Shown: positions 1 through 15,982 of the stretch, piece by piece | How the letters are laid out: every line of letters begins with the position of its first letter | Numbering within the stretch: position 1 is the stretch's first letter | Assembly: GCA_030141605.1 (NCBI GenBank) | Contig: JAQGDQ010001836.1 | Coordinates: forward strand, 1-23,728 | DNA: 23,728 nt | Source: Tubiluchus corallicola | Lineage: Eukaryota > Priapulida > Priapulimorpha > Priapulimorphida > Tubiluchidae | Direction of reading: 5' to 3' | Program-made: the position numbers and the translations under genes | The notes under the pieces: generated by a model | Databases searched by the model: none | What the model saw: only the letters and a program-made list of their open reading frames with translations | Told to the model about the DNA's origin: nothing

Positions 1-206
1 TAATTATTCAGTGGCAAAAATCGAAATAATGACAGTCAGTTGTCAATTAACCTGTTATCAGTTTCCGTTTGTTTATCTATCAGTTCAACAACTCGTATTT
101 TAAATTCAATATATATATATGTATGTCGTTTGCTTTTAAATTTTTGCTATTTTATTATAACTTTTATTCGAAATTGTGCTGCAACAAAAGTTTTTAGCGA
201 AGCAAA

Positions 207-476
<270 letters not shown>

Positions 477-480
477 GTTA

Positions 481-1110
481 ACGTAACGTAACATTAACGA
501 TAACGACCTACTGAGTCGGAAGCGAACAAATTAGCATCGAGTTACTCCCACTCCGCCACATATTTAAAAAGCTGTTATTTAAGTTAAGATAACGTAATTA
601 AGATACGGTAAGGCAAGGCAAGGCAGGGCAAATCAAAAGGTAAGGTAAGGTAGTGTAATTAATGTAAGGTAAGTCAATATAAGATGAGGTAAATTAAGAC
701 AAATATTTAAGTTAAGGCAAGGTGTTGTAATGTAAAGTAATGTAAAAGTAAAAGTACAGTGAAGTGAGTTCAGTAAGGTTAGGTAAAGTAAGCTAAGAAA
801 CGATATGATATGATAACTTGTTTTATTTAAAACTCAGTACGGTAAAATGAAACCTCCATACCATTGTGCGATAAAGAAAAACTGATAATCTATGCAACTC
901 GATTGTTCAGCCGCCACGTGATAATTACTTGTCAATTTTGCCTAATTCTATTCTTTAAACAGCTTCACTTTGTAATCATAAAAGCACTTTAATTTCTCAC
1001 ATGAACACAAATCTCTTTTAAGCAATACGTTTACATACGAAGCCAAAGTTGATTCTGTTTTTATAATATATCACTAACCGTTAAGCATTCCCGAACGATG
1101 AAAACCAATA
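481..1110. repeat. Degenerate GTAAG-type repeat, then unremarkable AT-rich DNA
   Basis: From about 600 to 790 the plus strand is a decayed pentamer repeat (variants of AAGGT, AAGGC, AGTAA). It is preceded by a short TAACG-type repeat at 478-510. The unit is not the arthropod TTAGG or the vertebrate-type TTAGGG telomere repeat. From 790 to 1110 I see no gene, RNA or repeat. Confidence 0.6.
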
Positions 1111-1116
1111 ATTCCT

Positions 1117-1141
1117 CACACACACACACACACACACACAC
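1117..1141. repeat. (CA)n microsatellite
   Basis: Twelve perfect CA dinucleotides. Confidence 0.95.
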
Positions 1142-1523
1142 CTGTGTACACGTGAACTCATTAACCGTACTTTCCTAGTCAGCAAGAGCCCACCTGAATC
1201 ATATACAATTACAGGTAATTCCCCGTAATTGGGCAACCGTTATTTGAGTTTCGGGTGGGTGGGTTGTACTCTCCTATATAAACCGCTCTGATGATTAGTA
1301 GCCGAGCATATGTAAGATTTGATAGAGTAAACCTTAATTATAATGAATCTTGTAAAACATACGCGTAGGCCTCCATTGATGAAAGAAAGGGTAACCATGT
1401 AAGTGTGACTGTAGGAACCTGTCTGTGACCCAATGCGTTGACGACCACGCAAATGCAAATAAGAGGCAACGCTTGTTTTTAATACAGACAAGCATCGCAC
1501 GAATAAACACATGAACGTACGAA

Positions 1524-1636
1524 GTAAATAAATAAACAAACAAATAAACTACTAACTTATTGATTGACTGACTGACTGACTAACTACTCAATTAATATAG
1601 ACTGACTGCCTGACTAACTGACGAACTAACTAACTA
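1524..1636. repeat. Degenerate tetranucleotide repeats (AAAT/AAAC, then GACT/AACT)
   Basis: A short run of AAATA/AAACA-like units is followed by imperfect GACT and AACT units with small interruptions. The DNA on either side (1142-1523 and 1637-1978) shows no supportable gene. Confidence 0.7.
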
Positions 1637-1978
1637 GCAGTACAATAAATCATTATTAGGTATCTAAAAGTTTAGAATGCAAAGTCGGCTAATTGTTTTG
1701 TTGTCTCTGGTAAATGTATTGTGAAATGGAAATCCGACATTTTGGAGACTGACTTGATGACTTTCGCTACCCTATCTTGTTGACTTTATATTTACTTTTA
1801 ATTTGAAATAAAATGACTGTATTAAAGCATTAATAATAGAATAAATTTACAAATACGTAACTAAACGTCAAATTCAAATAAAGAATAATTAAATGGGCTA
1901 ACCTTAGCTTAAAATTTGCTAAGTTTCCTAAACGCCACGCAACCAAATAACAAGGTCTAATAATTTTGTTATTTTCTA

Positions 1979-2020
1979 AAAATAATAATAATGATAATGA
2001 CAAAGATAATAATCATAATC

Positions 2021-2109
<89 letters not shown>
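1979..2109. repeat. (AAT)n microsatellite
   Basis: About 43 AAT units. A few AATGAT and AATCAT variants lie at the left edge and ATT units at the right. On the minus strand an AATAAA lies shortly before the tract (plus-strand TTTATT around 2135), so this could be a simple-repeat tail of an old retroelement. The flanks give no other support for that. Confidence 0.95.
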
Positions 2110-2113
<4 letters not shown>

Positions 2114-2149
2114 AAAAAAATGATAATAAAACTCTTTATTGCTATTAAA

Positions 2150-3980
2150 ACTACACATTTAAATGTTGATAGTGTAACCAATGTTTGCACTGATGCGAAC
2201 AATAGTGTCATAGAATAAAATGAATTTATAATTAAAAGCACAAGTGAGGTTGCAATTAATTACATTAGTACATAAATTTAGGACTTTAAAACTTTACAAT
2301 ATTTACAAATCGAAATTGAAATTGTGAGTCTTTTGTGTGTAGTTGATTTTAATTTGTTGATATGATGTAAATGCACGACAGGTTTTGGTCTGCCACTAAC
2401 TACGCACTACTGGGTGAACGTTGATAATACATAAGGTGTGGTTTGATCTTTCCATATTAGTTATTTTTTGAAGCCCAGTATAGTATTTTTCAGTTCGTTT
2501 TGACTTTTTACAGTCACTGCAGATTTTACATTAAGCAGACACAAATTGCACATATTTTTTGCCGCACATAATTATTATTTGTGTTTATTTGTTTTATGCT
2601 GTCTTGTTTGGTTTAACGTTTTTTTTGATATTACATGAAAGCTGATTGGCACTGAAAGCTGACATCAAATCGTTTAAATATTTACAAAGAAAAATTAGGG
2701 AATAGAATTCGAATCTCGATTCTACAATGGGAATTTTTAGTTTTTCCCTGTTCGCTTTGGCTAAATATTTTGCTCTTGTCAAAGCGTAATTCTGGGCTAC
2801 TTCTAGCCACAACTTTTTTAGACACAACTTGAAAGTAGGTGACAGCCATAAGTTAAATTAGAGAGTAAATGTTTGTACGACTGTCTCATATGTTTGACGT
2901 CCCGTGTAAATGCAAGACTTGCCAGACTGATGAGCCTCCATGGTATTTCCACATACATCCACTTCCAAAAGATTTTGAATCTTTAATCTGCTGTCATGCC
3001 ACAGTTTATTATAACAATAGTTTACAAAACCCGAAGCGGTCGAAAGCTAATGTAAAAATATTAAAATAATTTCGAATTTTGAAGCCTTGTTCGTTTAGGA
3101 TTGGAACAATGATAACATCTGTCGTGAACGCGGATAAAAAATAGCAATTTGTCGGTTTTTTTGTGAATATTTTAACTTAAGTATGTATAAAGCTGTATGT
3201 GGATAGCCTTTGTATTACACGTTTTAAGTGGGTTATAATATACACTGTAATTGTTCCCAGGTTTAATTACGTGATCGTACCTACTAAGTTCTTTTCTTAC
3301 AAAAACTTTAGATGTTTTATAAGCTACGTGGTAATCATTATTCAGACAACGGGCGAGGATTCCCACACAAGTCCAGCCTACAAGCAACGTGATTTGCAGC
3401 GCAACACAGATATAACCCAATTTATAACAAAGTCGTAATGCGAAAAATGCACAATGCCTTTGAAATGATTTTCAACACGTGTTAACCGCGCACGTAACAC
3501 TTGCAAACACAAAAACCGTGTGGCTCCACCTTCAGTGACTTCAACTAAGCTTTAGTACGCGCTGTGAGAACAGGTTTGTTTTAGTCGCCCTTGTTTTGAA
3601 ACAGGTACCGCTGGGCGATCTCAGTAATCGATTACTGCTCAAAAATAATTATTGATAATAATTGTGACTACACTTGAAATCAACGGTAGCGCCCACCACT
3701 AGAGTGCAGTTAATTTGTGTCGACGATGACATTTATAAATTATAGCCATACCTAATCTTCCCGCGCCCGAATGTCCCACATTGGTTTTTAAACGTTTTGT
3801 GATATCCTAAATTTATGCTACCATCACAAATGTTGTTTCTCTTGACAATGTTTGACGCCGCGCGAAAAAGACCCAGTGTAGCGTTGCGAAAATTTGATGA
3901 ATAACGTTAAATACATAATGCATGAATTCTATTGTTGTGTGTTTTGAGCTCATTTCATTGTGGACATCCATTGCGTAGCA
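2150..3980. other. Gene-free stretch, nothing firmly identified
   Basis: Short open frames (for example 2594-2827 minus, 2869-3069 plus, 3172-3420 minus) occur here. None has a recognisable domain together with a convincing start or splice sites. A 16-bp perfect palindrome with two facing TAAT cores lies at 3622-3637. Confidence 0.5.
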
Positions 3981-3998
3981 ATAATAAATAAATATAAT

Positions 3999-4055
<57 letters not shown>

Positions 4056-4080
4056 AATAATAATAATAATAATAATAATA
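3981..4080. repeat. Compound (AAC)n/(AAT)n microsatellite
   Basis: About 18 AAC units followed by about 10 AAT units, ending directly against non-repetitive DNA at 4081. Confidence 0.95.
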
Positions 4081-4165
4081 GCAACCTTTATTTAAAGTCA
4101 GCTTTTAAGATGAACAATTAATATAAGCTCCAAAGAGCTTTAGGGCCGACTGTAAGTAACAAACT
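3998..4165 (-). mobile_element. Possible 3' end of a non-LTR retroelement
   Basis: Read on the minus strand, about 80 bases of unique sequence contain a small stem-loop (AAGCTC and GAGCTT arms around a TTT loop; plus-strand 4125-4140). These are followed by AATAAA (plus-strand TTTATT near 4088) and, almost at once, by a long (ATT)n(GTT)n tract. A stem-loop, a poly(A)-type signal and a simple-repeat tail are typical of the 3' end of some LINEs and SINEs. No reverse transcriptase or tRNA-derived head is visible, so this is only a structural guess. Confidence 0.3.
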
Positions 4166-4990
4166 AAACGGCATAAGAGAGACTATTATTATCCCAATTT
4201 TACCCCAAATACCACGCGCCAGGCAGCACAACAGCAGTACCGTCTTTAAAGTACTTGGTATGGAGTAAATCTCTGTTTAATCACTCTCACTCACTCTCAC
4301 TCTACGCATCAGCGTTAGCAACTATCAACCAACTTTATGGCAGGGCTAGAATAATTTATGCAGGGAAAATAATCTTATTAAACCGTTTTCGCTGCCGTTA
4401 TACCTGCTGCGAAACCATGTTCAAGTTTTGGCGACCTTGAACCAGCTATCTGCCCGCCTCTGACAAAATATTTTTCTCACAACTTGATTTTATAAACAAG
4501 CAGCAAAGCTAACGTTTGAGCAACGTAAAATTTGACCTATAAACGGCTATATCTAGTTTAGAGAAACAAATTAGATTTTATAGCCTGTACTGAATAAATT
4601 CTTGGAAAATTCCAATGAATTAAAGTGATATCTTTCACAGTTACCAAAAGCTTACTAGACGCTTAATCAGTTTAGGCAGATTACTAATATTTATGCAACA
4701 GGTTGAAAATTATAACATTTTCACAACCAACGTAGCAGTTCCACTGCATTTAAGTGCTAATAGGAAGGCAATATCAATTAAATACTATTAATAATAAACT
4801 CTAATATAATATCATAAGTATAATAATGCTATTTAGTTTGCCAATTTGTTTTTTTCTAAGGTTTCAAGGCTTCCTTTAAGGCGATTCTTACAGGTGTTTC
4901 ACAAGACTGCCCATAAGTTTGCATTTATTCCATGACTGATTATTATCTCTCGAAGTACTATGTTGTTCTATCTTTGACTGGTTTATGGTT
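4166..4990. other. Gene-free stretch, nothing identified
   Basis: AT-rich DNA without a domain-bearing open frame. A 61-codon open frame at 4255-4440 has no similarity I recognise. Confidence 0.5.
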
Positions 4991-5376
4991 TTCTAGTTCG
5001 AAGAGTTAACACACACAAGCGAGTGTCGCCACCTATCAGCAGTTTGGGTAATATCAATACACTAGTCGGTTTATTACTGTTCTATAAAGTAGAACAAAAA
5101 CATGTCTAAAAGAACCATTTTCTAGTTCGAAGAGTTAACACACACAAGCTAATGTCGCCACCTATCAGCAGATTAGGTAACATCAACTTCACTAGTCTGT
5201 TTGCTACTGGTGTATAAAGTAAAACAAAAAAATGTCTAAAAGAACCATTTTCTAGTTCGAAGAGTTAACACACACAAGCGAGTGTCGCCACCTATCAGCA
5301 GATTAGGTAACATCAACTTCACTAGTCTGTTTACTACTGGTGTATAAAGTAAAACAAAAACATGTCTAAAAGAACA
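4991..5376. repeat. Three-copy tandem repeat, ~130-bp unit
   Basis: Copies start at about 4991, 5120 and 5250 (spacing 129 and 130 bases). Each begins TTCTAGTTCGAAGAG and contains a CGCCACCTATCAGCAG segment. Each ends with a TATAAAGTA...CATGTCTAAAAGAAC-like segment. Copies 2 and 3 are closer to each other than to copy 1. No open frame runs through the array, so it is a non-coding minisatellite-scale repeat. Confidence 0.9.
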
Positions 5377-5748
5377 ATGATTTCCAAAAACAATAACTTT
5401 TTTGTGGCGGTTCTGTTAAAGCTGGTGCACATTCATATCAGAATTTAAAAAATTGCTAAATTTTGAAAATGTCTTGTAGTTTACCTCTGCTTCTGCAGTA
5501 CGCATTAACACTTTAATGATCAGCGTTCTCTAAATGGAACAGCCTGTTATTACCTCTCTGTGTTGACTTTTCTATATTTAGACTGTTTTGTGTTTTGTTA
5601 GTAAACTGTTCGTGAAAGGAATGTTGAAATTCCTACAAAATTTTTGAAAATCGTAAAATACGTTCAATTGTAAATCGTTTTGTAGCATGTAAGAATGTCA
5701 GTATAATTTAGTTATTCTACCATGCAACCATTTAAACAGACGTATTGA

Positions 5749-5837
5749 ATCATTTCAAAATTATACTTTATATAATATATAATTATATATTATATATTAT
5801 ATATTATATATTATATAAAGTATAATTTTGAAATGAT
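5749..5837. repeat. Long AT-rich palindrome (hairpin)
   Basis: The outer arms are perfect inverted complements over about 35 bases (ATCATTTCAAAATTATAC... mirrored at the right end) around an AT-rich centre of about 20 bases. More TTTTGAAAT-like pieces follow to about 5905. The structure resembles a foldback or MITE-like element or an unstable AT palindrome. No clear target duplication was seen. Confidence 0.85.
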
Positions 5838-5905
5838 ATAATATTATTATTTTGAAATAATATAATTTTAATATATAATTATATATTATATAATTATATT
5901 CTCAT

Positions 5906-6880
5906 TAAATTTTGTTTTTCCAATTAGGAAAGGTTAGACATTAAATATAGCACTTTTTCTTTCCGTATTTTACTACGGGAATTACCACGTTGGCATTCTT
6001 TATTAGCATAATTTTTACAAAATCTGATAGATGTTCACAATGGGCCACCTACCAAAAACAACTTTTTTAGCCCCAGAAAATGGCTGTCGTCATTAGCCCT
6101 AAACGATTGAAATTTGTTAACGGAAAGGCATTTACACTATGCGGAATTATATTGAATAACAATATAACACATATTCTATTTTGAACGAAATTTAATTGGT
6201 ATTGGTGTCTTTTAATAGGTCAAATGTACCACTGATATAGCAAAAGTTTCAATTATTTTAATAGATAGATGACAAAATTAGTATTATTTAGAATACAAAC
6301 AAAAAGCATTCCGCTTATGAACGGAATAATAACTCTAACATGGAACACTCAGCATATTTACATAATTTAATATGAATTTCAAAGCTATGTTCAATCATTC
6401 TAAAAATACATCTTAACAGCACGAGATTTGAATATATTAATAGCTACATCATATAAATATATTTATTCCGTTACTGAGGTTTAACACCCCAGTGCATTAC
6501 AGATGACTACAGTGTTCATTAAGCTGACATCTTTAACAACTGAAGAGCAAAAGCCAATTTTTAGAGCTTTTGAGCATTTATTTAATGGTGTCCAGGTAGC
6601 AAAACTCTTTATCGTTGATTATGGGGCAGCTAATAAGGCGTTTTAAACAATATAAAACTGATAAAATTTACTAAAAATTATTTTAGTCTAGTTTGCTACT
6701 AGTCTTATTTGACTACTCTTATTCATTTGTCTTATTCGACTAGCACACATTCAGTAACTATATTACCTGTGTTTTACATACATGAATGACATGAAGTAAT
6801 TCACGCTCAGGACCTACCAAACTGTCTACATTATCCCAACATTATCCCAAGACTGTTCGGCCATTCCGCTGATGTTTTTG
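5906..6880. other. Gene-free stretch, nothing identified
   Basis: AT-rich DNA with no supportable gene or RNA. A short direct repeat, ACATTATCCCA, occurs twice near 6830-6850. Confidence 0.5.
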
Positions 6881-7016
6881 TAGGTACTGTTGTCGTCTGT
6901 GTCTTAATTGCCACCGTTGTCAATTCTCCGTCGCATGTCATCACTTTGTAGGTACTGTTGTCGTCTGTGACTTAATTGCCACCGTTGTCAATTCTCCGTC
7001 GCATGTCATCACTTTG
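6881..7016. repeat. 68-bp perfect-register tandem duplication
   Basis: Two adjacent 68-base copies (6881-6948 and 6949-7016), each beginning TAGGTACTGTTGTCG and ending CATCACTTTG, differ at only one base that I can find. Such near identity implies a recent duplication. No open frame spans it. Confidence 0.9.
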
Positions 7017-7591
7017 GTTGAAATAAAATTAAATAAAATGCAAGTGCACCATGAATGATTTGTTGGCAAAGAGCTTGAACAGGATATTATTACGCAATGA
7101 GATAAACTGTGACTAAAAAAGCTTGAAAGTTCTAAAAATTCTGAAATTTCTAAATTGTTAGTTACTGCATCACGAGCAGGAAATATTTAGGGAATTTTAA
7201 ATTCGCCGTCTGCTTAACATTCCTTTTCTACTTTTAGTGTATGTCGCGATAATTACAATTTTATTTACGCAAATGTGTAAACAATGATGAAATGCGGTTT
7301 ATGGCAGCAAAAGCTGAAATTGTCGCCACAAAAGTAACAAAACCGCATCGCTGCGAGGTGACGAGCTCGTTACAGTTTCAGCGTGTGAATAAAAAGCGGT
7401 TACTAGTCAATATTGTTTACGTACTTTTTGTTTACTAAATTCTTCACCAAAAACTCAAGCACTTGTTATTAATTACAAATATTTGGCATGAATATTTCCT
7501 GCAGTATTATTGCATTTGTCATTGCATAGGAAATGCAGCAATAAAATTTATCAGCCCACATTCTTTTAGAAGGAGGATATCATGCTTTTTG

Positions 7592-7599
7592 TATAAAAG
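7592..7599 (+). promoter_or_regulatory. TATA box of the serine protease gene
   Basis: TATAAAAG lies about 20-30 bases before the presumed start of a leader exon (around 7613-7622, where TCAGAG could serve as an initiator). That exon ends in a good donor (AG|GTAAGAAA) at 7672/7673. A TATA-driven start fits a strongly expressed secreted enzyme. The start point itself is inferred from spacing only. Confidence 0.6.
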
Positions 7600-7617
7600 G
7601 ACGACAAAACTCAGAGT

Positions 7618-7672
7618 GTAGCACAAGTTTTTCAGAGAAAAACAGAAGATACGAAGAAAAGTACATTATAAG
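7618..7672 (+). other. Probable non-coding leader exon (5' UTR exon 1)
   Basis: This is about 55 bases between the TATA box and the GTAAGAAA donor at 7673, with no ATG. It probably joins to an acceptor (CACTCATTTTCAG) ending at 9187, so 9188-9244 would be the rest of the 5' UTR before the start codon. Transcript data would be needed to confirm the join. Confidence 0.5.
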
Positions 7673-9187
7673 GTAAGAAACAATTCATTTTTCTGTTTCT
7701 GTAAATGCTGCTGCCTATGTTCAACAGTTAATCAACTTAACGACTTCAATGTATAGACGTGAGTTAGTACATCATTCAATCACAAGACGCTGCTTTATAG
7801 GTTCCAATGTAGAAGTGGAATGTATAGAAGTGTATTTCACTTTAATTTCACGTATTTTCCTACTCAGTATTAAATGATGGACATGGAGTAACAATGGGGA
7901 GTAAAATTTTTAGGCCCCATGTTGTTCCCCATATATTCTTCCGCCTTGATTGATATTCTTAGATTGCAGCTTGTCGATTATCATTTATATGCTAACGACA
8001 TACATGTTTATCTGATGTTTAATCTTAAGACTAAAATGAAATGAAACTACTCACATCATTCAGAACTGCGTTTTTTATGCAGATTCTGTTAAAACAGATA
8101 TTCTATTTAAGAAGTTTGACTTTTTGTCTATCACTGGTATTCATTGGAAATGAGTCAACTGAATGAATCAATGAGATACAGTCAATTGCTGCACAATTGT
8201 TTCTTACATAATGATGACAAACTGATATTTTTGTAATTTTTTGCAAAAGTTTTTGCACTGAAAACCAAAGCCGTGAAGAGATCAAGTGTCGGGTGCAATG
8301 AAAAACTTCGGCCACATTCTACCTATATCTACGTATACTAATATTGAACGCAAAATTTTATATTTCTGCTTAGGGGCAAATTAGACATTTTCTGTCAGAG
8401 ACAGCCATTGAAACTCTTATCCACGCATTTATCAGTTTTAGGTTAAACCATTTTAATGCCTCCAGTTTTTGGTATTCCTCAGTATCCGATTGATAAATTG
8501 CAACGCACATAAGGCTGGAATAATGACTGACATCGTTAATATGAGCGCATAACCCGTATTCTCATGCAATTGCACTGGTCTTTTAGAATAAAATATAAAA
8601 CACAGTTGCAGACGTTCAAACCTCATGATGATTTAGCACCACTACATGTGTGTGTGTTTGTGTGTGTGTGTTGCTGTGCGTGTGTGTTGGCGCTATACGT
8701 ACCAAACATAATCTTGGATCAATTGGTTTATCAACACCTGTACTGCATTATGATGTAGTCATATATAGATCTTATAGTATTTGTGAAGCAATTTCCTATA
8801 GTGTAATTAACGCACGTAAAATGACTAATGTTGAAAAGTTCAAATCAAATTAAAACTTATCTTTACAAAGAAGAATTTATTATTCATAAAAACACGTGTG
8901 TGTGTGTGTGCACGCGTGCGCGTGCGTGCGTATGTTAATAGCGTGTACATGCAGGCCTATAGCAGGTTTATAAGTCAAGCTAGCTTACGATATTTTTTAT
9001 TTTATTCTGTTTACTAATCCCCATGTATCTGTGGCTACACGATTATGGCTTATAATTCCTAGTTTTTCACTGGATAGTGGGGTAATGTAGGACTGCTGGA
9101 ATTATGTATTTTTGATGTTAATGCATTTTAAATATCTAGTAAATTATTACCTGTTTACTCATGTTGAGCTCAAACACTCATTTTCAG
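7673..9187 (+). other. Inferred 5' UTR intron of the protease gene
   Basis: A 1.5-kb interval that I read as an intron. It holds TG-rich microsatellites at about 8646-8690 and 8895-8935; the second includes alternating CG/TG. The open frames in it have no recognisable domains and are treated as chance. Confidence 0.45.
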
Positions 9188-9244
9188 TTATTAATCATAT
9201 ACAACTTTTTAGTTAAAAGAACAAGCAAGAACTGATCGAGAATT

Positions 9245-13603
<4,359 letters not shown>

Positions 13604-14011
13604 TACCTTTTAGTGAAGTAATGCCAAACAACCAAGTGAAAACATTTTAAATGCATTTACAAATTCAGTAATAACTAATGTTTGCATCAGGAGAGAAAGA
13701 CGACCTGAATTTTTTTTTTGAGATTTTCGTGATTTGTGTATAATGCAAGATAATGGCAAAAATATTGATAATTATAGTGTAAACTATTAATTATAGTTAT
13801 ATAGCTTGTAGGTTTATTAGGCCTATATAATTTTATGTATACACTTGGTGTACTGTAGAAAATATTTGATATCACTGCCAATTTCCGTTTTATTTCTTAA
13901 ACAGGACCAATTGCCTAAGATATATTTTTTATAAATCATTGGTTTTTTACATTGTAATGTTGTGTAATTGTTCATACCATACAGCGCTATGAGTTAGTTA
14001 AATTCACTCAA

Positions 14012-14021
14012 AATAAATAAA
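14012..14021 (+). terminator. Poly(A) signal of the protease gene
   Basis: Two overlapping AATAAA hexamers about 410 bases after the TAG stop, followed by T/G-containing sequence. The 3' UTR would be roughly 430 bases. The cleavage site is inferred. Confidence 0.6.
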
Positions 14022-14029
14022 GTTTATAT

Positions 14030-15405
14030 GTAATTTAATTAAATGTGTGTATTGGATAAAAATGCCCGAAACCTGTTCACACAGTTACATGTTAACATGT
14101 TAATTATCAACGTAACTAATGATTTACAAATGAATTAAAGACGATTGATTGACATGGTAAGGGCGATGAAATAAAAGTGCGACAATAAATATTTAAAAAT
14201 AGACGAAAAATATGTATTTCAGAATTTTAATGTAGTAATTTTCTTGTAGTACTTGAATTACAACAAAACTTCGTTGCTCATTCATCTATTAACTAACCAG
14301 GCCGAGTGTTGTTTAACTTTTTTTACTAAAACCTAACTTAAGCACGCATAAAGCTGCTAAACATTTTACTCAAAGGGCAAGAAAACGGGTACCTGAAATA
14401 GATTTCAGAAAAATGTATTACTTTATGGCAATTTTATGCTTATAACATACTCCCGCTGAAATGATTTTTTGTTTACTCCCGCAAAGCTGTTCTGACGGCG
14501 CCATTACATGACGTCGCTTACGCACAAGGTAAATCAGGGGAAGAAAAGTAAATGTTAAACTATATTTTTGCAAACTTGCGACACAGTAGCAGCCAATTTT
14601 GCAGGCATTGACATAGAACTATGCGCACTTCACATCAGCCATTATCTCAAATTAGGAAGGGAGTATGCACGTATGCACTCTCTGGACAATAAAATTAGGT
14701 TGCTGCTAAATCAGCTATAACAAGTCTTAGGAAACTGCTAAAATTACTTTTAATAACTACACAAACAGTAACTCACACAACGATTTTTATTCCACAAAAT
14801 TTGTTATGAGCAGCATGGACAACAATCGTATTACAATGAAGAACGTCAACATTATTATAAGCAGCATGGTTTTTGTTCTGGATGCCTGTGGTTGGCATAG
14901 CAAAAACCTAGCGTACAAATATGAGGAAAATTACTGGTTAGCTAACGCCCGCAGCTCTTAGAACGTGGTGATGCAATTTTATTTGTGACTTGCAAAATTT
15001 GGCTACATGCCTATAGCTTGCTAATTTCAACAAGTTTTATGTCTATTTACTACACTTACCAGAATATAAGTAATAATGGGTATTAGAACAAATAGTTTTT
15101 TGTGTGTCCTGATAGTTATTCTTAGCGTGCAATCATTGTGACTACAGACATTCTAACCAACAATGTATATTGTTAAGAATGCTTGAAAGCTATATTGGGC
15201 ATTTTGGATAACTAATCTGCATCCGCAGAGCCAGACCATAAGCTGTTGAGTTAGGGATGTGCCACCAGCTCAGAATCTCCCTGAGAAGGTGTGCATAGCT
15301 TCGTAAAGACGCACTCTTACATGCTCTAAACTAATCTGGCTTTTGCATTGAGTTAATCCATATTAAGTAAACAGGGGCTGTCGTATTAAAAGTTTTTCAC
15401 TGATA
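14030..15405. other. Intergenic stretch between protease and LRR gene
   Basis: No gene or RNA seen. Promoter elements of the LRR gene should lie at its right end, but I see no clear TATA box; TATTAAG and GTATTAAAAG near 15361-15391 are weak candidates. An in-frame TAA at 15364-15366 shows that the LRR reading frame starts downstream of it. Confidence 0.5.
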
Positions 15406-15982
15406 ATGTTTGTGATTATTTTCACCGTGGTGTGTCTTTTGTTTGTACTACATAGCCCATGCGTTCAGACGTTTTCAGAATGTGAAGTGAAATTTGCCAT
15501 CAATTATAAAGATGTAGCATGTAAAAACTACACTAAAGTGGAACTAAGCAAAATTTGGTCGCAAGATGGTTTACAACAACGAGGTGTAAAAATTCGAAGT
15601 CTTTACGTTGATTATTATGTCGACTCTGAACTTCCTAATGATTTTCTTCATGGACATAAGCTTCTTGATTTAATTATTCGGCGTACAAATTTGAGTTCCC
15701 TTGGAGAAAATTGTATCTACAGCTGTGAAACTGAATTTAATCGACTGGAAATAACTGATAATGATAAACTTCTCTTCATACATCCAAAGGCATTCAGTGA
15801 AATTCTATATCTTCGTGAGCTGCATCTTCGTGGCAATGCAAAACTAATTTCACTGGATTTTGATTTCTCAGATAACAAGCATTTCAATTTTCTTGGCATT
15901 TACGATAGTCCAATAACACGACTAAAGGAGCCTAGATTCAAATACGATTTTCAACATGATCATATATCGTTCACATTAAAAG
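15406..15982 (+). CDS. Exon A: signal peptide and LRR block 1
   Basis: ATG at 15406 is the first in frame after a stop at 15364. Residues 1-22 form a signal peptide (IIFTVVCLLFVL core). Next comes a two-Cys segment (Cys26, Cys39) in the place of an LRRNT cap. About five irregular LRRs of ~24 residues follow, seen as repeating LxxLxI patterns such as LRELHLRGNAKLISLD and FNFLGIYDSPITRL. A CIYSC pair sits mid-domain. The exon ends at TTAAAAG|GTAACT in phase 1. Read-through into the intron adds 33 codons to a TAA at 16081. Confidence 0.85.

Noticed and set aside
600-790. AAGGT/GTAAG repeats as a telomere-like array
   Set aside because: The unit differs from TTAGG and TTAGGG, and the repeats are too degenerate.
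1240-1539. 99-codon minus-strand frame ending near a GT/CA-rich segment
   Set aside because: No domain recognised, and the start region overlaps tetranucleotide repeats. It might be part of an interspersed repeat, but nothing in the window shows that.
2869-3069. 66-codon Cys/His-containing frame starting with ATG
   Set aside because: No known domain or splice context. A frame of this length is expected by chance in this much DNA.
3172-3420. Minus-strand frame with a signal-peptide-like N-terminus
   Set aside because: It begins at TTG, not ATG; a stop lies upstream before any ATG, and no acceptor was seen, so there is no supportable start.
4991-5376. GTTCGAAGA in the tandem repeat as a tRNA B box
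   Set aside because: The tRNA B box consensus is GGTTCGANNCC, which does not fit, and no cloverleaf-forming sequence was found around it.
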